Shown here piece after piece: positions 54,189 through 62,921 of a DNA stretch of 64,000 nucleotides. The notes beneath the pieces are model-generated. The model did no database searches, was not told where the DNA came from, and saw only the letters and a program-made list of their open reading frames with translations. Numbering within the stretch: position 1 is the first letter of the stretch; each line of letters begins with the position of its first letter. The stretch lies in the NCBI GenBank assembly GCA_001897425.1, contig MKSW01000011.1, positions 95,267 to 159,266 of the forward strand. The letters run 5' to 3'. The DNA is from Actinobacteria bacterium 69-20. GTDB taxonomy: Bacteria > Actinomycetota > Actinomycetes > Mycobacteriales > Nakamurellaceae. Position numbers and translations under genes: made by a program.

Positions 54189-54823
54189 AGCCCAGAGCCT
54201 AGCGAATCGGGTGCGCCGCAGGAGGCATCGATCCGGTTCGCCGCGCAGAACGACGTCAGCGCGCCCAGCGCCTCGTCGGGGACGATCAGCTCCGCGACCA
54301 CCTGCTCGCCGTACTCGATGCGGTCGATCGTGGCCCCGTTCCGATCGCACCACAGGCGCATCGGTTGCTCCTGCGCAAAATCCAGGAACAACGTCATAGT
54401 CGATACCGGGACCTGCGCGGTCACCTCCGCGGCGGACAGCACGGCCTCCGCGGCCGCCGCATAGGCGCGCACCAACCCGCCCGCGCCGAGCTTGATCCCG
54501 CCGAAATACCGCGTCACGACGACGATGACATCGCTCATCCCCTTGTGCGAGATCACCCCGAGGATCGGCTTCCCCGCGGTTCCGGACGGTTCGCCGTCAT
54601 CGCTCATCGCCGCATGGGCGGATGCCGGCGGACCGATGAGGTAGGCGTAACAGTGGTGGGTCGCGGCCGGGTACTCGGACTGCGCCGACGCCAGCACCGC
54701 CAGGGCCTGATCCCGGCTGGCGGCGGGCCGCAGCCACGCGATGAAACGGCTCTTGTTGATGACGATCTCGCGGTCCACCGGGCCGGCCGGGACCGGATAG
54801 GGGTGGCGCGGTTGCGTCGTCAT
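54182..54823 (-). CDS. yigZ: YigZ/IMPACT-family protein
   Basis: 213 residues from ATG 54823. The Impact domain is present: IVINKSRFIAWLRPAASRDQALAVLASAQSEYPAATHHCYAYLIG, SDDGEPSGTAGKPILGVISHKGMSDVIVVVTRYFGGIKLGAGGLVRAY. The C-terminal DUF1949-like domain follows. YigZ-type proteins are ribosome- or GCN2-pathway related and of uncertain function in bacteria. It is unusual to find it between fliW and csrA. It overlaps csrA by seven bases, so it is probably co-transcribed. Confidence 0.88.
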   Translation of the reverse strand: MTTQPRHPYPVPAGPVDREIVINKSRFIAWLRPAASRDQALAVLASAQSEYPAATHHCYAYLIGPPASAHAAMSDDGEPSGTAGKPILGVISHKGMSDVIVVVTRYFGGIKLGAGGLVRAYAAAAEAVLSAAEVTAQVPVSTMTLFLDFAQEQPMRLWCDRNGATIDRIEYGEQVVAELIVPDEALGALTSFCAANRIDASCGAPDSLGSGLC

Positions 54824-54850
54824 CCCACCTATCACAGCACGGATGTCCGC

Positions 54851-54870
54851 CGGGTATGACGCTGTTCGCG
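54851..54870. repeat. dispersed repeat, left arm
   Basis: CGGGTATGACGCTGTTCGCG, identical to the left arm at 45598. It lies between fliW and yigZ. Confidence 0.7.
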
Positions 54871-54923
54871 CCTGCGGCGCCGATCGGTGCCGATCGCCCG
54901 AGCCCGCGGGGCCGGCGCAGCTG

Positions 54924-55370
54924 CTACTCGGTCGGCAGCGGATGCCGCAGCGGAAGCGAGCTGTCGTCGAGGATCACCTGGACGGCCCGGCCGCTCGCCG
55001 CGTCGACCACCAGCGGCGCCCGCAGGTTCGCGGTCGTGTCGACCAGTGAGCTTCCGATCGTCAGCAGGACGTACAGCCGCAGCCGCGCGTCGGCCTCGGT
55101 CGTCGCCAGTGCCGTCGCCACCGGCGCCGTGATCACCGGCTGCACGGCATCGCGGTAGCCGGCGAAGAACACCTCCGCCGGGCTCACGACGAATCGCAGG
55201 TCCGGGTCGCGCACGGACCGCAGCGATTGCAGGACACCGCCGTCGTCGATCGGGCTGAGCGTGAAGTCGATGTCCGCCTCGAAACCGGCCATCGGCTCGA
55301 TCATGGTCACCGCGGTCGCGTCCCGGACCGGCGATTCCGTGGCCGACGAGACGGTCGGCATGTCGGTCAT
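54924..55370 (-). CDS. fliW: flagellar assembly factor FliW
   Basis: 148 residues. The FliW beta-barrel is recognisable in ADIDFTLSPIDDGGVLQSLRSVRDPDLRFVVSPAEVFFAGY and VLLTIGSSLVDTTANLRAPLVVDAASGRAVQVIL. FliW binds both CsrA and flagellin and so couples flagellin level to its own translation. ATG 55370 has GGAGG upstream. It lies 85 bases after flgL in the same direction. Confidence 0.88.
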   Translation of the reverse strand: MTDMPTVSSATESPVRDATAVTMIEPMAGFEADIDFTLSPIDDGGVLQSLRSVRDPDLRFVVSPAEVFFAGYRDAVQPVITAPVATALATTEADARLRLYVLLTIGSSLVDTTANLRAPLVVDAASGRAVQVILDDSSLPLRHPLPTE

Positions 55371-55455
55371 GGTGCCCTCCTCCATGGATCGACGGGGCCG
55401 CGGCAACGACTGGACTGCTGGAGCGGTAACGGTCACGGCCGGTCCCTTCCGGGAA

Positions 55456-56358
55456 TCACTTGAGGAAGTTGAGCAGCGAGAGCTGCCGGATATTCGCGGT
55501 CGTCTGCAGGGAAGCCTGGTAGACGACCTGGGCGGTGTTCATCTGGATGGCGACCTCGGCGAGGTCGATGTCCTGGACATCGGACAGGTTCGACTGGATG
55601 GTGACCTTGTTCGTCGCCTGAGTGGTCTGCGCCGACTGCACCCTGGCCAGGGCGGCGCCGGACGCGGCGCGGGCGCTGGTGAGGTCGTTGATCGACTTGT
55701 CGATGTTGCTGAGCGCCGTGGAACTCGGGGCACCCGACGTCGTGAGGTCGTTGACGATGCCGTCCAGCAGGCTGAAGAGGCCGGTACTCCCGTCCGCCGG
55801 CGTACCGAATGCCTGTGTCCCGTTCTGGTTGATAGTGACGTCGTTCTTGTCGCCGATCGACCGGGTGACGGTACCGGTATCTCCGACGTACTTGACCGTT
55901 CCGCCGACATCCTGGAATGCGGTGCCGCCCGCCGTGGTCCCGCCGAAGATCGGCTGGTTGTTGTAGGTCGTGTTGGACAGCTTGAGGATGGCCTCTTTGA
56001 TGGCCTTGATCTGGTCGGCGATTGCGCCCGCCGACTGGCCGGTGGAGGCGCCCGTGTTGGACGCCTGCACGGTGAGCGTGCGCACCTTCTGCACCAGGTC
56101 GGTGATCTGCCCGTAGGCGGTGTCGGCGACAGACAGCCACGCGGAGGCATCGGATGCGTTGCGCGCGTACTGGGCGTTGCGCTTCAGGTCGCCGCGCAGC
56201 GCCAGCGCACGGACGGCGCCGGCCGGATCGTCCGACGGCTGCGAGATCTGTTGCCCCGTCGAGAGCTTCTGCTGCCACGAGGCGAGCGTGCTCGATGACG
56301 CCTGCAGCCCGGCCAATGATGCGGCCGAGGTAGACCCGACCGTGACGCGAATCGTCAT
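55456..56358 (-). CDS. flgL: flagellar hook-filament junction protein FlgL (HAP3)
   Basis: 300 residues. The N-terminal flagellin-like helix (SLAGLQASSSTLASWQQKLSTGQQISQPSDDPAGAVRALALRGDL) and the C-terminal helix (NLSDVQDIDLAEVAIQMNTAQVVYQASLQTTANIRQLSLLNFL) match the HAP3/flagellin ends. It overlaps flgK by four bases. Exported by the flagellar type III apparatus. Confidence 0.92.
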   Translation of the reverse strand: MTIRVTVGSTSAASLAGLQASSSTLASWQQKLSTGQQISQPSDDPAGAVRALALRGDLKRNAQYARNASDASAWLSVADTAYGQITDLVQKVRTLTVQASNTGASTGQSAGAIADQIKAIKEAILKLSNTTYNNQPIFGGTTAGGTAFQDVGGTVKYVGDTGTVTRSIGDKNDVTINQNGTQAFGTPADGSTGLFSLLDGIVNDLTTSGAPSSTALSNIDKSINDLTSARAASGAALARVQSAQTTQATNKVTIQSNLSDVQDIDLAEVAIQMNTAQVVYQASLQTTANIRQLSLLNFLK

Positions 56359-57764
56359 GCCTGACCCACCAATCCGGTGTGGTTGATCAACGTGTCCAGC
56401 ATCGAGTCGAGCGTGGTGAGCACCCGCGACGACGCCTGGAACGCCATTTGAAAGGTCATCATGTTGCTGACTTCCTCGTCATAGCTCACGCCGGACGCAG
56501 ACGCACGCAGCGTGTCGACGCTGGACGCGATCACGCCCTGAGTGGTCTGCTGCTGCTTCGCGGACGCGGACGCCCGGCCCAGGTCGCCGACCAGCGAGCT
56601 GTAGGCGGTATCCGGGCTCGTCCCCAGCGAACCCGCCTTGGCCGCGGTGAGCGCGTTGCCGCCGTCGAGGTTCCCCGATGCGGAAGGGGCACCGCTGGCG
56701 GCCACGTTCTTCCAGGTGAATGCGGGATCCACGGTGATCGACGATGCGGTCGTGCCCGTGAACATATCCGGACCGCTCGTGCCGTCCAGTTGGTATCCGG
56801 AGCCCTGAAGCCCGTTCACCGTGTCGTGCAGGGCCTTGGCGACGTCGTCGAGTTGACCCCGGTACTTCGGCACGGTGTCGGTCAGCGTCTTGGCCTCCGC
56901 GGCCGCAGTGGAATCGCTCAAGGTCACGGACGTGCCGGCCACGGCGAAGTCGACTGCCACGTGCGTGGGGTCGGTCACCGTCATGCTCGCGGTGAGTTGC
57001 TGGGCCTGGAACGGGGGCGTGCCCCCGGCACCGACCTTGACGAGGTCCTGGCCGCCCACCGTCACCGACGCCGTGCCGTTGTCGTAGATCTTCGCCACCC
57101 CGCCGACCGTGCTGGACAGCTTGTCCAGCAGCACATCTCGCTGATCCAGCAGTGCGTTCACGTTCACGCCGGTCGCGTTGCCGATGGCGATCTTTCGGTT
57201 GAGCTCGGAGAGGTCACCCGCCGCCGCGTTCGCCGAGGTCACCTGGGCGTCGAGCGAGTTCTTCGCCGCGGCCGCCACCGAATCGAGCGCCGAATCCATC
57301 GAGTGCAGTGTGGTCACCGTGGCCTGCCCCGACTGGATCAGCATCTCCCGCGGGACCTGCGCCCCGGGGTTGTTGGCCACGTCGCCCCACGCGTTCCAGA
57401 AGTCGTGCAACTGCTCGGCCAAGCCGTTGTCGGAGGGCTCGTGAAAGATGTTCTCGATGTCGGTGAACCGGGCCGCGTTCGTGTCCACGCTCGCGGACTT
57501 CGCGTGTTCGTCGCGTGCCCGGATGTCCAGGATGGGGTCATTCAGCCGGTCGGCCCCGGTCGCGCGGACCCCGCCGTTCTCGACCGTGCCGCTATGGATG
57601 GTCGGCACCCCGACGGCCGTGCCGACGGCGGCCTGCCGCGACATCTGCCGCGTGTAACCGGGTGTGTTCGCATTGGCGATGTTCTGCCCCGTGACGTCGA
57701 GCCCGTAGCGGGCCGCGGTCAACGCGTCGTTGGCGCCGTAGATGCCGGCGAAGAGATTCGTCAT
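56355..57764 (-). CDS. flgK: flagellar hook-associated protein FlgK (HAP1)
   Basis: 469 residues. It starts MTNLFAGIYGANDALTAARYGLDVTGQNIANANTPGYTRQ, the rod/hook protein signature, and ends with SGVSYDEEVSNMMTFQMAFQASSRVLTTLDSMLDTLINHTG. The middle, about 200-370, is the variable surface region. It overlaps both flgL and flgN by four bases. Confidence 0.93.
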   Translation of the reverse strand: MTNLFAGIYGANDALTAARYGLDVTGQNIANANTPGYTRQMSRQAAVGTAVGVPTIHSGTVENGGVRATGADRLNDPILDIRARDEHAKSASVDTNAARFTDIENIFHEPSDNGLAEQLHDFWNAWGDVANNPGAQVPREMLIQSGQATVTTLHSMDSALDSVAAAAKNSLDAQVTSANAAAGDLSELNRKIAIGNATGVNVNALLDQRDVLLDKLSSTVGGVAKIYDNGTASVTVGGQDLVKVGAGGTPPFQAQQLTASMTVTDPTHVAVDFAVAGTSVTLSDSTAAAEAKTLTDTVPKYRGQLDDVAKALHDTVNGLQGSGYQLDGTSGPDMFTGTTASSITVDPAFTWKNVAASGAPSASGNLDGGNALTAAKAGSLGTSPDTAYSSLVGDLGRASASAKQQQTTQGVIASSVDTLRASASGVSYDEEVSNMMTFQMAFQASSRVLTTLDSMLDTLINHTGLVGQA

Positions 57765-58252
57765 GCTTGCTCGTCCAATAACGATGGCCCGCCGCCGCGG
57801 TGCACCGACTCGCCGCGCGCATCGTAGGTGGAGGAGAAGGATCCGATCCGCGCCAGGGTCTCGCCGATGGCCTGTGCGCCGGCCTTGAGCAGCCGCCGGT
57901 TCTCGGCGACTGTGGTATCGATCTCGGCCGCGAGGCTTCGCAGCGCCGCGCGATGGTCGCGGAGCGTCATCGACCACGGCTCGGGCGCCAATTCGGCGAG
58001 TTCCGCGAGCGAAACGTCGCCGGACACATCCAGTTTCGACGCGATCGACGCGACCTCGATGGCACGCAGCACTTCCGCGTCCCGGAAGGTCGCTAGCGCG
58101 GCATTGATATCCGTGTCCGCGTGGCCCAGCCACCGGGTCTGTCCGGAGGTGAGCACCAGCTGCTGGCTGACCAGGCAGTAGAGCAGCCGTTCCATCTCAC
58201 GACGTTCGTCCCAGAGAATTGCCGCGAGCGACGCGAGTGCTGACTCGTCCAT
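57761..58252 (-). CDS. flgN: flagellar export chaperone FlgN
   Basis: 163 residues from ATG 58252. Mostly helical: LAAILWDERREMERLLYCLVSQQLVLTSGQTRWLGHADTDINAALATFR at the start and RSLAAEIDTTVAENRRLLKAGAQAIGETLARIGSF near the end. It should be the chaperone for FlgK and FlgL. It is the first gene of the minus-strand flagellar unit, 67 bases downstream of a sigma-28-like promoter. Confidence 0.82.
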   Translation of the reverse strand: MDESALASLAAILWDERREMERLLYCLVSQQLVLTSGQTRWLGHADTDINAALATFRDAEVLRAIEVASIASKLDVSGDVSLAELAELAPEPWSMTLRDHRAALRSLAAEIDTTVAENRRLLKAGAQAIGETLARIGSFSSTYDARGESVHRGGGPSLLDEQA

Positions 58253-58951
58253 GCCCCCATGGTGCCGCACAGGGGACGTGATCAAGGAGTACGGAGTCGG
58301 TCGCGTCATGATCAATGCATCGGCGCCTCGCGCCGACTCTTGAGCGCCAGCGCGGCGAACATTCGACGGTTTCATCCTGCCGTTGCGTCCGACTGCTCCA
58401 TCCGGAGGAGCCAACCGGTCGGATGTCCCGCTTACCGAGCATGACGCCGATCGTGACCCGATCGTGACCCGTTCGTTACGCTTCGTGACGCGGCTCTGTC
58501 GGCATCCGCGTCATGCCTGCCGGGATAACCCCCGTGTGGCGCCACCGGAACACCCGTCACGACGGCGCAGCCGGGGTGTCGGATTTGGGCGGGACGTCCA
58601 GCACGCCGGTTACTGTCATCGCAGATCACAAGCGTGTAACTCGTCCGAACCGGCGCCCGCGGCACGGGCATGTTCACCGTCAGTAGCCGGCGAAAAGCAC
58701 TTGAATGCCCTGCCGGGTGATTTTTTCAACCGGACTTGCCTGGACTACTTTCCGTAGTTCAAACTTCACGCTGTGCTACGCAATATCGGGCATACGTGAC
58801 AAGGCACCCCCGCCACGCAGACCCGGACAAGGCGCATCGGACCTCTCCCCGGCCCGATCGCACTTCGGCACCACCCGCGTGACACAACACAGCACCACAC
58901 ACGGTTCGAAGTTGAACCCACCCGCAAGAGTTACTCCACCCGGAGGTCACC
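58253..58951. other. divergent regulatory region of flgN and the fliA-type gene
   Basis: About 700 bases between the flgN start and the plus-strand sigma gene. It holds the sigma-28-like promoter at 58319-58343. The right-hand part must carry the promoter of the sigma gene; I could not fix it. No gene supported. Confidence 0.55.
58319..58343 (-). promoter_or_regulatory. candidate sigma-28 (FliA/WhiG) promoter for flgN
   Basis: On the minus strand, TCAA at 58343-58340, a 15-base spacer, then GCCGATGC beginning at 58324. The FliA/WhiG consensus is TAAA-N15-GCCGATAA, so -35 matches 3 of 4 and -10 matches 6 of 8. Transcription should start about 60 bases before flgN. Confidence 0.55.
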
Positions 58952-59956
58952 ATGCCCGCACCCCTGTCGCCGGCCCCCCAGCTCGGCAGGCCGACCGACA
59001 CGCAGGCGGCTGCACCCAGCGCCGCTGCGAGGGAGCTTATCGAAACCCATCTCCCATTGGTGGGACATCTGGTCCGCGAGTTGGCCGGCCGGCTGCCGGC
59101 GCATGTCAATCGCGACGACCTGACTTCGGCCGGCATGATGGCGCTCGTCACGAGCGCGCAGGGCTTCGATTCCTCACGCGGTGTGCCGTTCGGCCGTTTC
59201 GCGACGATCCGCATCCGCGGGGCGCTCACCGACGAGCTCCGGTCGATGGACTGGGCCAGTCGTGGTGTCCGAAGCAGGGCGCGGGAGGTGGAGACGGTGA
59301 CCGCGCAGTTGACCGCGGCGCTCGGACGCACGCCCCGCCGCGAGGAGATTGCCAAGACGTTAGCCGTGGCCGTCGCCGAGCTCGACTCGCTGGAGGCCGA
59401 CGTACATCGCGCCGCGACGCTGAGCGTCGAAGGGCTGGCGGATGCCGCCGGCGGCGACCTGGTGCCCAGCGGTGACGAAGGGCCGGAGGTCCTGCTAATC
59501 CGGCGCGAGCAGATCGGGCTGCTGCACGACGCGATCGCCGAACTGCCCGACCGTCTTCGCTCCGTCATCGAGGAGTACTTCTACGGCAACCGCCGCATGT
59601 CGGACATTGCGGCAGATCTGGGCGTGACCGAGTCTCGCGTCTCGCAGCTGCGTACCGAGGCGCTCGCGCTGCTGCGCGACGGACTCGCCGGACAGGACAC
59701 CGTGAGTGCCGCCGTGCCCGGGCCACGTCGGGCCGCAGGGCAGAGCCAGGGTCCCGCGATCCCAGCCGCTACACGCCGTCGCATCGCCGATGTGCACGCA
59801 GTCGCCGCCGACAAGCCCACGCGCCGCGACGTCGCCCGCCGCGCCTACGTGGCCGCGATCGCGTCGCGTTCCACGCTGGCCTCCCGGCTGTCCGTCACCA
59901 CCTCCATGGGCGAGACCCGCGCTGAGACTGTCGAAGGGCTGCGCGCCGCGCAATAG
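58952..59956 (+). CDS. fliA: FliA/WhiG-type sigma factor
   Basis: 334 residues with GGAGGTCACC before the ATG. Region 2: LIETHLPLVGHLVRELAGRLPAHVNRDDLTSAGMMALVTSAQGFDSSRGVPFGRFATIRIRGALTDELRSMDWASRGVRSRAREVE, which is the FliA/WhiG form. Region 4: RLRSVIEEYFYGNRRMSDIAADLGVTESRVSQLRTEALALLRDGL. The C-terminal 90 residues are an extra Ala/Arg-rich tail with no recognised motif. Divergent from the flagellar operon, it should direct transcription of late flagellar genes. Confidence 0.87.
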   Translation: MPAPLSPAPQLGRPTDTQAAAPSAAARELIETHLPLVGHLVRELAGRLPAHVNRDDLTSAGMMALVTSAQGFDSSRGVPFGRFATIRIRGALTDELRSMDWASRGVRSRAREVETVTAQLTAALGRTPRREEIAKTLAVAVAELDSLEADVHRAATLSVEGLADAAGGDLVPSGDEGPEVLLIRREQIGLLHDAIAELPDRLRSVIEEYFYGNRRMSDIAADLGVTESRVSQLRTEALALLRDGLAGQDTVSAAVPGPRRAAGQSQGPAIPAATRRRIADVHAVAADKPTRRDVARRAYVAAIASRSTLASRLSVTTSMGETRAETVEGLRAAQ

Positions 59957-60708
59957 TCGCGTCCGCAGTCACGATCCGCAGTCACGATCCACGCAGCGGG
60001 AGTGGATAGTGCGGCCGACGGGGCTGGTCTTCCGCCGTGTGGTGGGCGACTGTTCTGCGCGGTGTTGGCCCCGCTGTACTGCTCGGCGTTGACCCCGCCC
60101 TGCCGCTCAACCCGCCCTGTCCTGTTGACCGCGCCCCCTTCGTTCCGCGGCACCGCCGCGGTAACTCGCGTGTCCGCGCATCGATCGGCGGACCGTGACC
60201 GACCGCCACCTTCGCCCCACCGCACTGTGGAGGGGTGGCGTGTCCCATGTGCGCGGCATCGCCGTCCTGGACCGATATCAGGAGCCGGGGATCGGACCGG
60301 CGTGTCCCAGCACGGCAGCAGGGCCGTCCTGAATCGGCGCGGGGCCGGATCGGACCGACGTGCCCCGGCGTGCGCGGCAGCCCTGGATCCGTGCGGGGCC
60401 GGGCCGGCGTGTTTCGGCGCGCGCAGCGGCGTCCGGTGGTCGATGGCAATCCGCGGCACCGGAGCGCTGGCGTGTTTCAGCGGGTGCGGCGTTCGCGCGG
60501 TCGATGAGTCTGCCGAGAAGCGCCGGCGAGGTGTGTTTCGACGTGTGCAGCATCGGCGTGGCATGCGTGTCCGATGCGCGTGGTTGTGACCGCGTGACGG
60601 CGGTGTTGGCCGCCTCAGATCGGCGGCCACCAATCGGCCACCGCGGATGGGCCGCTGTGGGCGTACGGTAGCTGCCCGCCGGGTTCTCGGTTGGTGTCGG
60701 GTGGCGTG
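59957..60708. other. repeat-rich gap of about 750 bases
   Basis: Between the convergent sigma and DUF222 genes. The right two-thirds hold a degenerate tandem array (60237-60540). Several long open frames exist on both strands but have no recognisable domain and Arg/Pro/Ala-rich composition expected of non-coding GC-rich DNA. Confidence 0.55.
60237..60540. repeat. degenerate tandem array, about 60-base period, six copies
   Basis: The word GGCGTGTCCC, GACGTGCCCC, GGCGTGTTTC or GTGTGTTTC occurs at 60237, 60299, 60357, 60406, 60469 and 60530, each followed by a GCGCGGC-like stretch. Spacing is about 49-63 bases. Some copies also share GGGGCCGGATCGGAC or GGTCGATG. Confidence 0.6.
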
Positions 60709-62394
60709 TCAGCGTCGTCGTCGGTTGGTGAGTTCAAGTATTCGAAAGTGGTTGTTGCGGCGCGGTTGTCGACCGGGGTCGATGTGTGCAGGTGGAATGA
60801 ACCAGGGTCGCCCGCCGGCCGGGTCGGTGTCGATGCGCCAACCGCCCTGGTGCATGACGGTGTGATGCCGTCGGCATAAAAGGACACCGTTCGCTACGTC
60901 CGTAGTGCCGCCTTTTGACCACCAGGTGATGTGGTGGGCATCCGTCCACGCGGGTGGAATGTCGCAGCCTGGGAACGCGCATCCGCGATCGCGGGTGGTG
61001 ATCGCCCGGCGTTGTTCGGCGGTGAACAGCCGCACCGCACGACCCTGATCGAGCACCACCGAGTCCGTGCCCAGCACCTGCGGGATGATCGCCGCATCGC
61101 AGGCCAGGGTCCGTGCCAGCGAGAGCGGCTGCACCCCGCCGTAATCCGACCAGGCCGAGCCGCGGCCCGGCGCGGTGCCGAGCCGCGAGCCGTCTCGCGA
61201 GCCCCACGCGATCGCGCAGCCACACGGGCCACCGCCCGATCCTTTGTCGGACAGGGCATCGCGGTCGATTCCTCCCGCAGGCCTCGCTCCCGCTCCGTCC
61301 CAGTTGCCGCCCGGTCCTGCCGGTCCACGGCGTCGGCTCGCGGGGAACAGCTCGTCGTGCCTGATGGTGACGACGACCTGGGGGCGGACCCCGCCGTCCC
61401 TCGGCCCGGCCCCCGCGGTGAGGTGCCGGTGCAGGATTTCTCCCAGCGCCTGTTCACGGCGCAACGCGGCCGGCCGCGGATCGGGGGTGTGCTCGTCGAT
61501 CGGGGTCGGGGCGGACAGCGCCTCCACCGCGACCCGCAGTTGCTCCGCGGTGAGCGGTGAGAGCAGACCGCGGATCGGGGTGAGGCCGTCGCGGCGTCGG
61601 GCGCCGATGTGCAGTTCCGCGCGCGGCCCGGGGTCGGTGTCGGGTGGGAGCCGGTCGGGGATGACGATGTTTTCGATGTGTTCGGCGACGTGGCGCAGCG
61701 CGTTCGGGTCCCGGTGCGCGGCCTCATCGAGCAACACGTCGCGACACAGCTCACGTGTCTCGTCATCGATCTGATCGGGAATGCGGTCGTAGCAGCCGAT
61801 GATCACGGCGCAGTGTTCCTTCGAGACGGTCCCCGCGTCCACCGCTTCGAGCAGCAGCGGCAAGGAGGGCTCGATCACTGAACCCGACGGGGTTTCGCTG
61901 CCGAGCCCGGCGGCCGCGGCGGCGATGCGGGCCCGGGCGTCGCCGATGGTGATGGTCAGGGTTTCGCGTAGCAGGTGAGCGGCGGAGCGCACAGACAGTG
62001 TCGCGGCGATACCACGTTCTGAGATCTCACCGGCGAGCCGGACCTGCACGCCATACATCGAGCGGACGACCTGTTCGGCTGCGCGGGCAAGGTCGAGCAC
62101 CTCGGGCTCCGATAGGCGGCACAGGTCCAGGCCGCGCAGCACACCGAGCGCATCCCGGATCGCGGCGAACTGCGCCGATGCGCGGTCGGCCACACCCGCC
62201 ACCGAATGCCGAGACGTGCCCGCCGAGCCTGCGGATTCCTCCGCCCGAGCCGTGCTCGCCACGACCCGAACGCCGGCAGCCGCGTCCGATGCGGCGCGCG
62301 GCCCCGGCACCACGGCGCGCGGCAGCACGTGCGGCGTCGCAACGGCGGCACTGCCGCCGGTCGCGGCGGGTCCCATCGCGCGGGCTTCGAACAT
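60709..62394 (-). CDS. DUF222/HNH endonuclease family protein
   Basis: 561 residues. DUF222 occupies about 90-330 (SEPEVLDLARAAEQVVRSMYGVQVRLAGEISERG and LSPLTAEQLRVAVEALSAPTPIDEHTPDPRPAALRREQALGEILHRHL). The C-terminal HNH nuclease reads RDRGCAFPGCDIPPAWTDAHHITWWSKGGTTDVANGVLLCRRHHTVMHQGGW. These genes are present in many copies in actinobacteria; mobile-element association is suspected. The middle has a Gly-rich low-complexity spacer. ATG 62394 is the first plausible start. Confidence 0.85.
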   Translation of the reverse strand: MFEARAMGPAATGGSAAVATPHVLPRAVVPGPRAASDAAAGVRVVASTARAEESAGSAGTSRHSVAGVADRASAQFAAIRDALGVLRGLDLCRLSEPEVLDLARAAEQVVRSMYGVQVRLAGEISERGIAATLSVRSAAHLLRETLTITIGDARARIAAAAAGLGSETPSGSVIEPSLPLLLEAVDAGTVSKEHCAVIIGCYDRIPDQIDDETRELCRDVLLDEAAHRDPNALRHVAEHIENIVIPDRLPPDTDPGPRAELHIGARRRDGLTPIRGLLSPLTAEQLRVAVEALSAPTPIDEHTPDPRPAALRREQALGEILHRHLTAGAGPRDGGVRPQVVVTIRHDELFPASRRRGPAGPGGNWDGAGARPAGGIDRDALSDKGSGGGPCGCAIAWGSRDGSRLGTAPGRGSAWSDYGGVQPLSLARTLACDAAIIPQVLGTDSVVLDQGRAVRLFTAEQRRAITTRDRGCAFPGCDIPPAWTDAHHITWWSKGGTTDVANGVLLCRRHHTVMHQGGWRIDTDPAGGRPWFIPPAHIDPGRQPRRNNHFRILELTNRRRR

Positions 62395-62921
62395 GGCACA
62401 AGCGTACGAGAACCATCCGACAACGGACCATTCATGCTCATCGTCGCAGGGCCGTAGCGGGCGCGTCGAGACACATCCAGTGACGATCCGCATCGCGCTC
62501 GATGACCCGAGAGCGCCTGCGGGACGGTGCGGGATGGGCCTTGCCGAGAGGCGCGACGAGGCAAGCGGCACAGGTCCCGCCAGAACGACGACGTTGTCGG
62601 ACCGTCGGTCTACGGTGTGAGCGTGGTGGATTGGGACACCGGGTCGATGGGTGCGCTATCGGTGCTATCAGGTGCTACCAGGTGCTGTGCCGCGCGCACC
62701 ACCGCTCGGGGGATCTCGGACCCGATTCGGGTGAGGGCACGATTCCCCTGGTCCCTGCCACGTGATGCGGGCGCCTTGATACCGGCCCCTTGATGCCAGC
62801 TCCGTGATACGACCCCCTGGTCGACTGTCCGGGCAGGCACAGCCGATTGTGGACAACCTCGGCGAGATGCGGCGATCCGGGCTAGAGTCATCCCGCTGAC
62901 CGCCATCCGACGGGGGTACCG
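62395..62921. other. intergenic region with short repeats
   Basis: About 530 bases. GGTGCTATCA, GGTGCTACCA and GGTGCTGTGC follow each other at 62661-62690. Farther on, words related to GATACCGGCCCCTTGAT recur (CTTGATACCGG, CTTGATGCCAG, GTGATACGACC). It contains the promoter regions of both flanking genes, which are divergent. No gene supported. Confidence 0.5.

Noticed and set aside
54380..54400. AACAACGTCATAGTCG in yigZ as a further dispersed repeat copy
   Set aside because: It encodes a conserved-looking stretch of the protein and matches the arm only partly.
45598..54870. GGGTAT within the dispersed repeats as SigB/SigF -10 elements
   Set aside because: None of the copies I checked has GTTT at 14-17 bases upstream, and the word is part of a palindrome, so I treat it as a repeat feature.
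60002..60633. Open frames of about 200-260 codons on both strands in the repeat-rich gap
   Set aside because: Arg/Pro/Ala-rich, no domain, no consistent start signal, and they span a degenerate tandem array.
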